Origin: Croceicoccus gelatinilyticus | GTDB taxonomy: Bacteria > Pseudomonadota > Alphaproteobacteria > Sphingomonadales > Sphingomonadaceae | NCBI RefSeq assembly: GCF_018398395.1 | Contig: NZ_JAHCBF010000003.1 | Span: 186,001 to 250,000, forward strand | DNA: 64,000 nucleotides | Reading direction: 5' to 3' | Shown here: positions 18,455 to 30,493 of the stretch, one piece after another | Layout: each line of letters starts with the position of its first letter | Numbering within the stretch: position 1 is the stretch's first letter | Position numbers and translations under genes: made by a program | The notes under the pieces: generated by a model | Told to the model about the DNA's origin: nothing | The model's database searches: none | Seen by the model: only the letters and a program-made list of their open reading frames with translations

Positions 18455-18736
18455 TTACTCGGCCATCGCCGCTTCGAGATCGGCCGCAGCATCAGCCGCC
18501 GCATCGGCAGCGTCGTCAGCCGGAGCGGTCGTTTCCTCGACCACCGGAGCATCGCCCATTTCGTCGGCCATTTTGGCATCGACGGCGGGATCTTCGTCCA
18601 TGCCGGGCTGCGTCATCACTTCGTCGGCGGGCATTTCGACGGTATCGGCTTCTGCCGGTGCGTCCGGATCGTCGGTCGAGCCGCAAGCGGACAGGGCAAA
18701 GGCCAGCGAGGCCGCGACGAGTGCAATCTTCTTCAT
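18455..18736 (-). CDS. Small acidic lipoprotein (93 aa)
   Basis: MKKIALVAASLAFALSAC forms a signal peptide with lipobox Cys18. The mature protein is very acidic (repeated DE, PADEVM, EEETTAPADD) and ends in an alanine-rich helix (DAADAAADAAADLEAAMAE). No known domain. Co-directional with and 5 bases from the 56-aa lipoprotein. Divergent from the SahR-like gene, so both could share the intergenic control region. Confidence 0.7.
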   Translation of the reverse strand: MKKIALVAASLAFALSACGSTDDPDAPAEADTVEMPADEVMTQPGMDEDPAVDAKMADEMGDAPVVEETTAPADDAADAAADAAADLEAAMAE

Positions 18737-18844
18737 GGGTTCCCTCCATGTGGCGGAAATAAGGCGACCTTCCTAGGCGAAGCCCGCCCCGCCCGCAATC
18801 GCAACCGGACGGAGACGAGAGGCATTCCGTCGCACCGTTGCAAA

Positions 18845-18866
18845 CATATAAAGCTTTCTTTATATG
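18845..18866. promoter_or_regulatory. 22-bp inverted repeat, candidate SahR operator
   Basis: CATATAAAG and CTTTATATG are perfect reverse complements around CTTT. The A/T-rich 20-bp core (ATATAAAG, 4 bases, CTTTATAT) fits the operator shape described for SahR-type ArsR regulators of the methionine cycle, to my recollection. It ends 11 bases before the start codon of the ArsR-methyltransferase gene, so binding would block that promoter. Confidence 0.7.
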
Positions 18867-18877
18867 CCCTCTCCACG

Positions 18878-19894
18878 ATGACCGTGCACGACCTCATCAG
18901 CGCTCTCGACGATCCCACGCGCCTGCGGCTTTTGCGCCTGCTTGCGCGCATGGAACTGGCCGTGGGCGAACTGGCCGACGTGCTGGAACAGAGCCAGCCG
19001 CGCATTTCGCGCCACGTCCGTATCCTGACCGAAGCGGGCCTCATTGAAAAGCGCAAGGAGGGCAGCTGGGTCTTCCTGCGTGCCACCGGTCACGACGATG
19101 ACGGCATGGCCGCGCGCGCCGAAGACCTGCTTGCCGCGGCAGAGGACGAGGACGCGGCCTTTGCGCAAGTTTGCGCCGCCGACCGCGCCCGCCTTGCCGC
19201 GATCCGTTCTGCGCGCGAGGAAACGGCAGAGAAATACTTCGCCCGCCATGCCGATGAGTGGGACCGGCTACGCTCACTGCACAGCCCCGATGGCGCGGTG
19301 GAGGCTGAGCTGACCCGCCTGCTCGGTGTTGCCGACGCGCATGACGATCCGGCGCCCTTGGGCCGGTTGCTCGATATCGGCACCGGCACGGGCCGCATGG
19401 CCGAGCTTTACGCGCCGAGCGCGCAGCACGTCGCGGCCATCGACAAGAGCCCGGAAATGCTGCGCATCGCCCGCGCACGGCTTCAGCACCTGCCGCCTGC
19501 GCGCCTGTCGCTGCTACAGGGCGATTTCCTCGAACTGCCTTTCGAGGCGGAGAGTTTCGACACGGTCCTGTTCCACCAGGTCCTGCACTATGCGCAGGCG
19601 CCCGAGCGCGTGCTGGCCGAAGCCGCGCGCGTCACGAAGCCGGGTGGCCGCATCGCCATCGTCGATTTCGCCGCCCATGCGCGCGAAGATCTGCGCACCG
19701 AACAGGCCCATGCCCGCCTCGGTTTCACCGACACGCAGATGCAGACGCTGCTCGAGGGTGCAGGATTTGCACCCATCGAGGACAGCGCCCTTTCCGGTTC
19801 CGAGTTGACCGTCCGCATCTGGACGGGCAGGCGGACCTCGTCGCTCCACCGCCTTTCCGCGCGCACCGACACCAGAAGAAAAGCCAGCAAATGA
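18878..19894 (+). CDS. sahR: ArsR-type regulator fused to SAM methyltransferase domain (SahR-like)
   Basis: 338 aa. Residues 1-85 are an ArsR winged helix (LRLLRLLARMELAVGELADV, QPRISRHVRIL); residues ~130-310 are a class I methyltransferase (LLDIGTGTGRMAEL, then GDFLELPFEAESFDTV). Such fusions are described as sensors of the methionine cycle, with the methyltransferase-like domain probably binding SAH/SAM. The gene is first in an operon with metF and metH, and a 22-bp inverted repeat covers its promoter, which supports autoregulation. No Shine-Dalgarno sequence is visible before the ATG. The name rests on architecture and context. Confidence 0.82.
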   Translation: MTVHDLISALDDPTRLRLLRLLARMELAVGELADVLEQSQPRISRHVRILTEAGLIEKRKEGSWVFLRATGHDDDGMAARAEDLLAAAEDEDAAFAQVCAADRARLAAIRSAREETAEKYFARHADEWDRLRSLHSPDGAVEAELTRLLGVADAHDDPAPLGRLLDIGTGTGRMAELYAPSAQHVAAIDKSPEMLRIARARLQHLPPARLSLLQGDFLELPFEAESFDTVLFHQVLHYAQAPERVLAEAARVTKPGGRIAIVDFAAHAREDLRTEQAHARLGFTDTQMQTLLEGAGFAPIEDSALSGSELTVRIWTGRRTSSLHRLSARTDTRRKASK

Positions 19895-20811
19895 CCCAGT
19901 CTCAGTCCACTGCAACAGGCCTTCCGGGCCTGCCCCTGTTCGCCGACCTTCCCGGCGACGTGAATGTCAGCTTCGAATTCTTCCCGCCCAAGACCGAGAA
20001 GATGGAAGCGCAGCTGTGGGACGCGGTCGAGAAGCTGGCCCCGCTGAACCCCGCGTTCGTGTCGGTCACCTATGGCGCAGGCGGGTCGACCCGCGAACGC
20101 ACGCACGCCACCGTGTCGCGGATCATCAAGGAAGCGAAACTGCCTGCCGCCGCCCACCTCACCTGTGTCGAGGCGAGCAAGGCCGACATTCGCGCCGTGG
20201 CCGAACAGTACTGGGAAGAAGGCGTGCGCCACATCGTCGCGCTGCGCGGTGATCCGACAACACCGGGCGGCAAGTTCGAGCCGCACCCCGACGGCTATGC
20301 CAGCGCCGCCGAACTGGTCGCAGGGCTGAAGGAAATCGCGCCGTTCGAAATCAGCGTCGCGGCCTATCCCGAGACCCACCCCGAGGCGACCTGCCCGCAG
20401 GCGGACATCGACAACCTGAAGCGCAAGATCGACGCAGGCGCGGACCGGGCGATCACGCAGTTCTTCTTCGCGCCCGAATGCTTCCTCGAATTCAGGGAAA
20501 AGCTTGTCGCAAACGGCATCACGGCGCCGGTCCTTCCCGGTATCCTGCCGGTGTCGAACGTCGCGCAGACGCGCAAGATGGCGGCGATGTGCGGAGCGGC
20601 GATCCCCGACTGGATGGACCGCCTGTTCGAAGGGCTGGACGAACGCCCCGGCGCGCGCAAGCTGGTCGCGGCGACGATCGCGGCGGAGTTCTGCCGCGCG
20701 CTCTATGCAGGCGGCGTGCGCGACTTTCACTTCTACACGCTGAACCGCGCGGACCTGTCCTACGCGATCTGCCACCTGCTGGGCATGCGCCCGACTGGAG
20801 AGCATGCATGA
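19891..20811 (+). CDS. metF: 5,10-methylenetetrahydrofolate reductase
   Basis: 306 aa FAD enzyme that reduces 5,10-methylene-THF to 5-methyl-THF for methionine synthesis. Family motifs: VSFEFFPPKTEKME at the start, VTYGAGGSTRERT, HLTCVEASKADI, ALRGDPTTPGG, ITQFFFAPECFLEF, PGILPVSN and FHFYTLNRADL. It overlaps the SahR-like gene (ATGA) and the metH N-terminal gene (ATGA), so it is translated within one operon. Confidence 0.96.
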   Translation: MTQSQSTATGLPGLPLFADLPGDVNVSFEFFPPKTEKMEAQLWDAVEKLAPLNPAFVSVTYGAGGSTRERTHATVSRIIKEAKLPAAAHLTCVEASKADIRAVAEQYWEEGVRHIVALRGDPTTPGGKFEPHPDGYASAAELVAGLKEIAPFEISVAAYPETHPEATCPQADIDNLKRKIDAGADRAITQFFFAPECFLEFREKLVANGITAPVLPGILPVSNVAQTRKMAAMCGAAIPDWMDRLFEGLDERPGARKLVAATIAAEFCRALYAGGVRDFHFYTLNRADLSYAICHLLGMRPTGEHA

Positions 20812-21868
20812 CCCTCATTCCATCCAAGGCCCGCGCCCTTTTCGAAGCGGAAGCGGCAAAGCGCATCCTCATCACCGACGGCGCATTCGGCACGCAGATC
20901 CAGACGAAAGGTCTGGTCGAAGCCGACTACGCAGGTGATCTGGGCCTCTCTCACGAGCAGAAGGGCAACAACGACATCCTCGCGCTCACGCGTCCGGACG
21001 TGCCGGAATCGATCCACCGCGCCTATTTCGAGGCCGGTGCCGACATTGCCGAGACCAACACCTTCAGCGCGAACAAGATCAGTCAGGCCGACTACGGCGC
21101 GGAAGCGCTGGTCGGCGACATCAACCGGCAGAGCGCGGCGCTCGCACGCCGCGTCGCTGACGAGTTCGAGGCAAAGGACGGGCGCCCGCGCTTCGTCGCC
21201 GGCGCCATCGGGCCGACGAACAAGACGCTCTCGCTCTCGCCCGACGTGAATGATCCCGGCTACCGCGAGATCGATTTCGACTACCTGACCGAGGTTTATC
21301 GCGAACAGGCCGCCGCGCTGGTCGAGGGCGGTGCCGACTTCATCCTGATCGAGACCGTGTTCGACACGCTGAACGCCAAGGCGGGAATCATGGCCGTGAA
21401 GCAGCTTGAGAAAGAGCTGGGCCGCGAAGTGCCGATCATGCTTTCGATGACGCTGACCGACCTTTCGGGCCGCAACCTGTCGGGCCACACGGTCGAGGCG
21501 TTCTGGTACGCGGTGCGCCATGCGAAACCGCTGACCGTCGGCCTCAACTGCAGCTTCGGCGCGACGCAGCTTCGCCCGCACGTGAAGTCGCTTTCGCAGA
21601 TCGCCGATACCTACATCATGATCTATCCCAATGCGGGCCTGCCCAACGAACTGGGCGAATATGACGAAATGCCCGACACGACGGCGGGCTTCGTCCACGA
21701 ATGGGCGATCGCGGGGCAGGTCAACGTGCTGGGCGGCTGCTGCGGCTCTTCGCCAGCACACATAGCCGCGATGGCGAAAGCGGTGGCGGACGTGCCGCCG
21801 CGCAAGCTGCCGACGCTTGAAACCAAGACCCGCCTTGCGGGCCTCGAACCCTTTATCATGGCCGCCTG

Positions 21869-21869
<1 letters not shown>
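20808..21869 (+). CDS. metH: Methionine synthase, homocysteine-binding subunit (split MetH, N-terminal part)
   Basis: 353 aa covering only the Hcy/Zn module of B12-dependent methionine synthase. Zn ligands are visible: Cys in GLNCSFGA and Cys-Cys in [12 protein letters not shown]. The N terminus [11 protein letters not shown] is typical. In many bacteria this is fused to the folate and cobalamin modules; here it ends in a normal TGA that overlaps the ATG of the next gene (TGATG), so the enzyme is made as two chains. Starts inside the metF stop (ATGA). Confidence 0.94.
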
Positions 21870-24472
<2,603 letters not shown>

Positions 24473-24483
24473 TGTTGCCCAAC

Positions 24484-24510
24484 GCCGCGCCCTCGGTGTA
24501 AGGGCGCGGC
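24484..24510 (+). terminator. Hairpin after the methionine operon
   Basis: GCCGCGCCCT and AGGGCGCGGC form a perfect 10-bp stem with a 7-base loop, 11 bases after the metH stop. No T-run follows, only AAAGC, so the termination strength is uncertain, but it separates metH from yebC. Confidence 0.6.
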
Positions 24511-24547
24511 AAAGCACGAACACCTGAACAATCGAGGATCAGCGGCA

Positions 24548-25294
24548 ATGGCCGGCCATTCCAAATTCAAGAACATCATGCATCGCAAGGGCGCGCAGGA
24601 CAAAAAGCGCTCTGCCATGTTCTCCAAGCTTTCGCGCGAGATCACCGTGGCCGCCAAGATGGGCGCGCCCGATCCCGACATGAACCCGCGCCTGCGCCTG
24701 GCCGTGAACAACGCCAAGGCCCAGTCGATGCCCAAGGACAACATCCAGCGCGCGATTGACAAGGCATCGGCCAACGAAGGCGATGACTACGAAGAAGTCC
24801 GCTACGAAGGTTACGGCCCGGGCGGCGTCGCGCTGATCGTCGAGGCGCTGACCGACAACCGCAACCGCACCGCCACCAACGTGCGCACCGCGTTTTCCAA
24901 GAACGGCGGCAACCTTGGCGCATCGGGCGCGGTTGCCCACGGCTTCGAACGGCTCGGCATGATCGAGTATCCGGCCAGCGTCGGCGACGAGGAAAAGGTC
25001 CTTGAAGCCGCGATCGAAGCCGGGGCGGACGACGTTGAATCGAGCGATGACGGACACGTCATCTGGACCCAGATGGAAGCTCTTCACGAAGTCTCGACCG
25101 AGCTGGAAAAGGCACTGGGCGAGGCGGAGAACGTCAAGCTGGCGTGGAAGCCCAACATCACTGTCGATTGCGACGAAGGCACTGCGCAGACCCTGCTGAA
25201 GCTGGTCGACGCGCTTGACGACGACGACGATGTCCAGACCGTCTGGGGCAACTACGAGATCTCCGACGAAGTCATGGAAAAGCTCGACGCCTGA
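24548..25294 (+). CDS. yebC: YebC/TACO1 family protein
   Basis: 248 aa. Signature start [18 protein letters not shown] and the conserved segment [17 protein letters not shown], with acidic C-terminal repeats ([15 protein letters not shown]). The family has been described as DNA-binding regulators and, more recently, as translation factors that help ribosomes at proline stretches. GAGGA lies 9 bases before the ATG. It precedes ruvC by 10 bases, the usual arrangement, and probably shares its transcript. Confidence 0.95.
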   Translation: MAGHSKFKNIMHRKGAQDKKRSAMFSKLSREITVAAKMGAPDPDMNPRLRLAVNNAKAQSMPKDNIQRAIDKASANEGDDYEEVRYEGYGPGGVALIVEALTDNRNRTATNVRTAFSKNGGNLGASGAVAHGFERLGMIEYPASVGDEEKVLEAAIEAGADDVESSDDGHVIWTQMEALHEVSTELEKALGEAENVKLAWKPNITVDCDEGTAQTLLKLVDALDDDDDVQTVWGNYEISDEVMEKLDA

Positions 25295-25304
25295 GCGTTC
25301 GGGC

Positions 25305-25775
25305 GTGCTGGTCCTCGGCCTCGATCCTTCGCTCACCTGCACCGGCTGGGGCGTGATCCGGGTCGACGGACCGCGCCTGTCGCACATCGCCAACGGCCAG
25401 ATCGCGACCGACAACAAGGCGCATCTGGCCGCGCGGCTGCACCACCTGCACGATGCCGTCTATGCCGTGATCGGGGCCTATTCCCCCGATGTCGCCGCGG
25501 TCGAGGAAGTCTTCGTCAACAAGAACCCGCACTCGACGCTGAAGCTGGCGCAGGCCCGCGGCAGCGTGCTGGCCGCCTGCGGGCGCGGGTCGATCCCCGT
25601 TTTCGAACACGCCGCGACACTGGTGAAAAAGTCGGTCGTCGGCACCGGCGCTGCCGACAAGACGCAGGTCCAGGCGATGCTGCGTGTCCTGCTGCCCACC
25701 GCCAAAGTGCAGGGCGCGGACGCCGCCGATGCGCTCGCCGTCGCCATCGCGCACGCCCATCTGGGCAAGCATTAA
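25305..25775 (+). CDS. ruvC: Crossover junction endodeoxyribonuclease RuvC
   Basis: 156 aa Holliday-junction resolvase. Metal-binding acidic residues are in place: Asp in LGLDPSLTCTGWG, Glu in AAVEEVFVNKNP, and the C-terminal Asp pair in GADAADALAVAIAHAH. Start is GTG 25305, giving VLVLGLDPS; no ATG exists upstream in frame. Works with RuvA and RuvB, both encoded within the next 5 kb on the same strand. Confidence 0.95.
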   Translation: MLVLGLDPSLTCTGWGVIRVDGPRLSHIANGQIATDNKAHLAARLHHLHDAVYAVIGAYSPDVAAVEEVFVNKNPHSTLKLAQARGSVLAACGRGSIPVFEHAATLVKKSVVGTGAADKTQVQAMLRVLLPTAKVQGADAADALAVAIAHAHLGKH

Positions 25776-25856
25776 GCCGAACGGCTGAAACACTTGGGCG
25801 CTCTCGCGCGTTGGAAGTTCATCCTTCCATCCGTGTCGCGAAAAGAGAGTCCCCCA

Positions 25857-26195
25857 ATGCGCAAAGCACCCGTCGTCACCGCAGCCCTTGCCACCGCCGT
25901 CCTGGTGTCCGGTTGCACCGCCAGCCGCTACCAGATTTCCGACGCGCTGCAGCGCTATGGCCTGTCGTCGAGCGAGGCGGGATGTGCATCCGAATTCCTG
26001 CGCGGCGAACTTAGCACGGGCCAAGTCAATCGGCTCAGCGACGCCGCGCGTTACTACAACGCCGACGGTCCGCTGACCTTCGGCTCCCTCTTTGCCGTCG
26101 CGACCAGCCTTGATGATCCCGAAGTCGCGCTGAAAGTCGCCGGGGCCGCTGCCGCGTGCGGCCTTGTTGCCGACGTTCCGATCCCGGGGCTCTGA
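25857..26195 (+). CDS. Small lipoprotein, function unknown
   Basis: 112 aa. Signal MRKAPVVTAALATAVLVSGC with lipobox Cys20. The mature part has three more cysteines (GCASEF, ACGLV region) and helices ALQRYGLSSSEAGCASEFLRGELS, which looks like a small helical domain with a possible disulfide. No family recognised. Its stop shares one base with the deaminase start (TGATG), so the two are coupled. Confidence 0.75.
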   Translation: MRKAPVVTAALATAVLVSGCTASRYQISDALQRYGLSSSEAGCASEFLRGELSTGQVNRLSDAARYYNADGPLTFGSLFAVATSLDDPEVALKVAGAAAACGLVADVPIPGL

Positions 26196-26692
26196 TGGCT
26201 GAACCCGACGACAAGGCATGGATGACCAAAGCCATCGAACTCGCGGTCGAGGCCAAGGGGACAAACCCCGCCGACACCCCGATCGCCGCGCTCGTCGTCA
26301 TGGACGGCAAGCTGGTGGCAAGCGGGGTGAACCGGACGGCAGAGTGCTGTGACGCGACCGCCCATGCCGAAATCGTCGCCCTGCGCGCCGCAGGTCAGGC
26401 CGCGGGCGAGATGCGGGTCGAGGGCGCGACGCTCTATTCCACGCTGCAGCCTTGCGGGATGTGCACGATGGCCTCGATCTGGGCGGGCGTGTCGCGGGTG
26501 GTGTTCGGCGCCGGCCGCGATGACGTCCACGAGATGTATTTCGAGGACCGGCACCTCTCGACGCTCGACTTCATTGCCGATGCCTACAAGGACGACCTGA
26601 CTCTGACCGGCGGCGTGCGGGCCGACGAATGCGCCCCGCTATATTTCCGCCCGTGGGACGACGTGCCCGAAGAGCTTCAGGGCAACGACTGA
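26195..26692 (+). CDS. Nucleoside/guanine deaminase-like zinc enzyme
   Basis: 165 aa cytidine-deaminase superfamily. Zn-binding and proton-transfer motifs are complete: HAE in ATAHAEIVALRA and PCGMC in STLQPCGMCTMAS. The C-terminal extension (MYFEDRHLSTLDFIADAYKD, then APLYFRPWDD) is longer than in tRNA adenosine deaminase TadA and resembles guanine deaminase-type nucleoside deaminases, but the substrate is not certain. Translationally coupled to the upstream lipoprotein. Confidence 0.82.
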   Translation: MAEPDDKAWMTKAIELAVEAKGTNPADTPIAALVVMDGKLVASGVNRTAECCDATAHAEIVALRAAGQAAGEMRVEGATLYSTLQPCGMCTMASIWAGVSRVVFGAGRDDVHEMYFEDRHLSTLDFIADAYKDDLTLTGGVRADECAPLYFRPWDDVPEELQGND

Positions 26693-26768
26693 TCATATCG
26701 GATTGATCTCAGGGGATAGGCGGGGGCCGTCGGTTTGCGCGCCTGCGCCCATGCGCTAGCGTCCCCAC

Positions 26769-27371
26769 ATGATCGCGAAACTATCGGGAAGGCTGGACGA
26801 AACCGGGCTCGACTGGGCCGTGATCGATGTCGGCGGCGTCGGCTACCTCGTCCATTGCAGCGCCCGCACGCTCACCGCGCTTGGCGAAAAGGGTGAGGCC
26901 TGCACTGTCTATACCGACTTGCAGGTCAGCGAGAACGACATGCGCCTCATTGGCTTTGCCAGCGGAGGAGAGCGTGACTGGTTCCGTATGCTGACGCTGG
27001 TGCAGGGCGTCGGCAGCAAGGTCGCGCTTGCCATCCTCTCGGCCCTCAGCACCGAGGAACTGCAGCGCGCCTGCGCCAATGGCGATGCCAAACAGGTCGC
27101 CCGCGCCAACGGGGTCGGCCCGAAACTGGCGGCGCGTATCGTCAACGAATTGAAGGACAAGGCCGGCGGCCTGCCCAGCGCACCTTCGGCAGGCGGCGGC
27201 ATGGTCAGTCCCGCTGGCGGGTCGAGCGCGGACGCGGTCTCGGCGCTCGAAAACCTTGGCTTCAAGCCAGCGCTGGCGGCAGAAGCGGTCGCCCATGCCC
27301 AGGCTGAACTTGGCGCTGAGGCGGGCCTGAACGATCTGGTCCGCGTGGCGCTGAAGAAAGCGGCGGGATAG
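26769..27371 (+). CDS. ruvA: Holliday junction DNA helicase subunit RuvA
   Basis: 200 aa. N-terminal OB fold ([23 protein letters not shown]), central helix-hairpin-helix pairs ([37 protein letters not shown]), acidic/flexible linker rich in Gly/Ser/Ala, and the C-terminal domain III ([20 protein letters not shown]) that contacts RuvB. No ribosome site is evident before the ATG. Confidence 0.96.
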   Translation: MIAKLSGRLDETGLDWAVIDVGGVGYLVHCSARTLTALGEKGEACTVYTDLQVSENDMRLIGFASGGERDWFRMLTLVQGVGSKVALAILSALSTEELQRACANGDAKQVARANGVGPKLAARIVNELKDKAGGLPSAPSAGGGMVSPAGGSSADAVSALENLGFKPALAAEAVAHAQAELGAEAGLNDLVRVALKKAAG

Positions 27372-27375
27372 CTTC

Positions 27376-27540
27376 ATGGTGCGCAAGATTGTCGTTGCGG
27401 TTCTGTTGCTGCTCGCCATCGCCGGTGTCTTGGTAATGGACGCGAAGCAGAAGAAAGATTGCGCCAATGACGGCGGCACCTGGGTCGGCGGATCGCAGCG
27501 CGGGGCCGGCTGCATCGGCGACGACAAGGGATTGCTATGA
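27376..27540 (+). CDS. Small membrane/secreted two-cysteine protein (54 aa)
   Basis: Starts 4 bases after the ruvA stop and ends inside the ATGA of the DsrE gene. One hydrophobic helix (RKIVVAVLLLLAIAGVLVM) acts as anchor or uncleaved signal, followed by a short exported part with two cysteines (KKDCANDGGTW and GAGCIGDD) 17 residues apart, which could form a disulfide. No family recognised, but coding looks real from the tight packing on both sides and a codon bias like its neighbours. Confidence 0.65.
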   Translation: MVRKIVVAVLLLLAIAGVLVMDAKQKKDCANDGGTWVGGSQRGAGCIGDDKGLL

Positions 27541-28085
27541 GGATTTTCGCTCCGCTAACCGCTCTGGCCATTGCGATCACCGCAACGCCCGCCATGTCGC
27601 AGGACATGAGCAAGTTCGAAAAAGGCCCCGTCTTCACCGAATACGGCCCCCACGCCGCCGTTGAAAGCGACGTGACGATCCCGCAGGGCAGCTTCTTCAA
27701 GGTCGCCTTCGACGCATCGGACGCCGCCGAGGAAGGCAAGATCAACCGCAAGTTCGAAAGCCTGGCCCGCTTCATCAACATGCACGTCGCAAACGGCGTG
27801 CCCGAAAAGAACATCCACCTCGCCATCGTGCTTCACGGCGGGGCGGTGCAGGATGTCCTTTCGGACGAAGCCTATGGCAAGCGCCACGACGGCGCGGCAA
27901 ATGTCAATGCCGACCTCGTCCGCCAGCTTCTCGCCCATAACGTGCGCTTCATCGTCTGCGGCCAGTCGGCAACAGCCAGCGGCATCGACAAGTCTGAATT
28001 GATGGAGGGCGTGGAAATGGCGCTTTCGGCGATGACCGCCCATGCCCTGCTGCAGCACGAAGGCTTCACCACCAACCCGTTCTGA
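27537..28085 (+). CDS. Periplasmic DsrE/DsrF-like protein
   Basis: 182 aa. Signal peptide MRIFAPLTALAIAITATPAMS, then a DsrE-type alpha/beta fold: FKVAFDASDA, RFINMHVANGVPEKNIHLAIVLHGGA and LLAHNVRFIVCGQSA with one Cys. Cytoplasmic DsrE relatives carry sulfur; exported forms are common but uncharacterised. Translation is coupled to the upstream two-Cys protein (4-base overlap). A redox or sulfur-carrier role is inference. Confidence 0.8.
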   Translation: MRIFAPLTALAIAITATPAMSQDMSKFEKGPVFTEYGPHAAVESDVTIPQGSFFKVAFDASDAAEEGKINRKFESLARFINMHVANGVPEKNIHLAIVLHGGAVQDVLSDEAYGKRHDGAANVNADLVRQLLAHNVRFIVCGQSATASGIDKSELMEGVEMALSAMTAHALLQHEGFTTNPF

Positions 28086-28182
28086 CGCCTGCCGAATGCC
28101 ATCGCCAGCGTAGGCATTTGTTGAGGAATCGCCGCTACATCGGTCCCCGTGATGGTTATCAAAGGGTAGCGGACCGGCCGCG

Positions 28183-29253
28183 ATGGACCTTGGCGACAAA
28201 CTCTTCGGGCGGCTGAAGCCCGGGTACTACCTGCTGCTGTCCGTCATCGTGCTGACGGTCCTGTGGGCCGCGCGCCAGTCGGGGACGCCGGTGCTCGACA
28301 TCGTGCCGAACCTCTGGGCCGATCCGCGTTTCCTCTTCTTCCTGAGCTTTCCGATCTACGGCTGGCTGTTCGTCGTGCTCTTCCGCCTGATGCGCAAGGG
28401 TTCGAAGCATCCCGCCGCCACTATCAGGCGCCTGCTGCGCCGCGACAAGTGGTGGCTGGTCCGCATGGTCGTGCTGCTGGTCTTCGTGCTGATGGCGGGC
28501 AAATGCTTCTCGCTTTTGAAGAACACGATCCCGCTGACGCTGAACTTCTATGCCGATCCGGCGCTGGTCGACCTCGAACGCACGCTGCTGGGTGGCAACG
28601 ATGCCTGGGTCTATACCCACGCGGCCTTCGGCTCGGCCTTCGCGACCGAAGTGATCGACCGGATCTACACGCTGTTCTTCCCGATCTCCGCTGCGTTCTA
28701 CATCTGGATGATCGCGTCGTGGGATACGCGCCTGCAACTGCGCGGCCTCTTGGGCTGCGTGTTCGTGTGGATCGTGCTGGGGTACATGCTGGCGACGCTG
28801 CTCTCGTCCTCCGGCCCCGTGTTCTATGAATACCACTATGGCCGCACCGACTTCGTGCCCCTGCTCGACCGGCTGAATGCCATTTCCGCCGAGCGGCACC
28901 TGATGGCCCCCGAAATCGCGAGCTGGCTGATCGAGAGCATGGGCAAGGGCGAGTTCGGCTCGGGCGTGTCGGCCATGCCGTCGATCCACGTCGGACAGGC
29001 GTTCCTGCTCTATCTCGTCCTGCGATATCGCATGGGGTGGAAGCACTGGATCAGCTGGTGCGCGCTGGCCTTCGTGACGGTGACGTGGATCGGGTCGGTC
29101 CACCTAGCCTGGCACTACATGCTCGACGGGTTCGTCTCGATCGTGCTGATTAGCATCGCGTGGCACTTCATCGGGCGGTTCGTGGATTACCTGTGGGCAA
29201 GGGACGACTTGCGCGCCCAAGCCGACTATACCCCGGTACTGGTTCCTCAATAG
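28183..29253 (+). CDS. PAP2-family membrane phosphatase/phosphotransferase
   Basis: 356 aa with about eight membrane helices. The PAP2 catalytic motifs are in the last third: [12 protein letters not shown] (motif 2, general-acid His) and [11 protein letters not shown] (motif 3, nucleophile His and Asp). It resembles the Aur1/Ipt1 inositolphosphotransferase-like branch (PAP2_3), so it may move a phospho-alcohol head group onto or off a lipid; sphingomonads make sphingolipids, but the substrate is not shown by sequence. Sits between the DsrE gene and ruvB. Confidence 0.82.
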   Translation: MDLGDKLFGRLKPGYYLLLSVIVLTVLWAARQSGTPVLDIVPNLWADPRFLFFLSFPIYGWLFVVLFRLMRKGSKHPAATIRRLLRRDKWWLVRMVVLLVFVLMAGKCFSLLKNTIPLTLNFYADPALVDLERTLLGGNDAWVYTHAAFGSAFATEVIDRIYTLFFPISAAFYIWMIASWDTRLQLRGLLGCVFVWIVLGYMLATLLSSSGPVFYEYHYGRTDFVPLLDRLNAISAERHLMAPEIASWLIESMGKGEFGSGVSAMPSIHVGQAFLLYLVLRYRMGWKHWISWCALAFVTVTWIGSVHLAWHYMLDGFVSIVLISIAWHFIGRFVDYLWARDDLRAQADYTPVLVPQ

Positions 29254-29299
29254 CCCGCGCGCCACTCGCGCGGCCAGCACAGGTGGACACGCGCGAGAC

Positions 29300-30331
29300 A
29301 TGGCGGAGCCTTCGCCCCTTCTGACCCCCGACCGCCAGCCGGAGGATCCGGACGCCGCGTTGCGTCCGAAATCGCTGCGCGAATTCGTCGGGCAGGAAGC
29401 GGCGCGGGAAAACCTGCGCGTCTTTATCGAGGCTGCGCGGGGCCGGTCCGAAGCGATGGACCATGTCCTGTTCTTCGGCCCTCCCGGCCTTGGCAAGACG
29501 ACGCTGGCGCAGATCGTGGCCAAGGAACTGGGCGTGGGTTTCCGCGCCACCTCCGGCCCCGTCATCGCCAAGGCGGGCGACCTTGCCGCGCTTTTGACAA
29601 ACCTCGAATCGGGCGATGTCCTGTTCATCGACGAGATTCACCGGCTGAACCCCGTGGTCGAGGAAGTGCTCTACCCCGCGATGGAAGACCGCGCGCTCGA
29701 CCTCATCATCGGTGAGGGCCCCGCGGCGCGTTCGGTGCGGATCGACCTGCCGCCCTTTACGCTGGTCGGCGCGACGACGCGGCAGGGGTTGCTGACGACG
29801 CCGCTGCGCGACCGTTTCGGCATTCCGGTCCGGCTCAACTTCTACACGGTCGAGGAACTGGAAAAGGTCGTGACCCGCGCGGCGACGCTGCTCGGCCTCA
29901 AGATCGAACCCGACGGCGCGAGGGAAATCGCCCGCCGCGCGCGCGGTACGCCGCGTGTCGCAGGCCGCCTGCTGCGCCGCGTGCGCGATTTCGCCGATGT
30001 GGCGCGCAGCGATACGGTGACCCGCAAGATCGCCGACGATGCACTGACTAGGCTGGAAGTCGACAGCCTCGGCCTCGACGCGATGGACCGGCGCTATCTC
30101 CACATGATCGCCGACATCTACAAGGGCGGCCCCGTGGGCGTCGAAACGCTGGCGGCGGGCCTGTCCGAACCGCGCGACACGATCGAGGAAGTGATCGAGC
30201 CCTACCTGATCCAGCTCGGCCTCGTCGCCCGAACCGCGCGTGGCCGCTGCCTCAACGATCGCGGCTGGGCCCACCTCGGCCTGACCCCGCCCCGCTCGGC
30301 CATGCCGCAGGGCGGACTTTTCGAGGACTGA
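29300..30331 (+). CDS. ruvB: Holliday junction DNA helicase motor RuvB
   Basis: 343 aa AAA+ ATPase. N-terminal block [19 protein letters not shown], Walker [13 protein letters not shown], Walker [12 protein letters not shown], sensor [11 protein letters not shown], arginine finger in LRDRFGI, and C-terminal winged helix ([17 protein letters not shown]). Drives branch migration with RuvA. Separated from ruvA by about 1.9 kb holding three unrelated genes. Confidence 0.97.
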   Translation: MAEPSPLLTPDRQPEDPDAALRPKSLREFVGQEAARENLRVFIEAARGRSEAMDHVLFFGPPGLGKTTLAQIVAKELGVGFRATSGPVIAKAGDLAALLTNLESGDVLFIDEIHRLNPVVEEVLYPAMEDRALDLIIGEGPAARSVRIDLPPFTLVGATTRQGLLTTPLRDRFGIPVRLNFYTVEELEKVVTRAATLLGLKIEPDGAREIARRARGTPRVAGRLLRRVRDFADVARSDTVTRKIADDALTRLEVDSLGLDAMDRRYLHMIADIYKGGPVGVETLAAGLSEPRDTIEEVIEPYLIQLGLVARTARGRCLNDRGWAHLGLTPPRSAMPQGGLFED

Positions 30332-30493
30332 TCACCCCCGAACGGGTGCCATCGGTCGCTCGTCGGATCGTCACGCCGGTTGTCGATAGCCCTGCCGCCG
30401 CCGTCGATGCGCATGCGACGATTGCCCTGAACTTTTGCTCTTCTTGTCATGCCGGGTGCCGCACCGCCCCGGCGCAACGCAAGGAGAAGCCAC

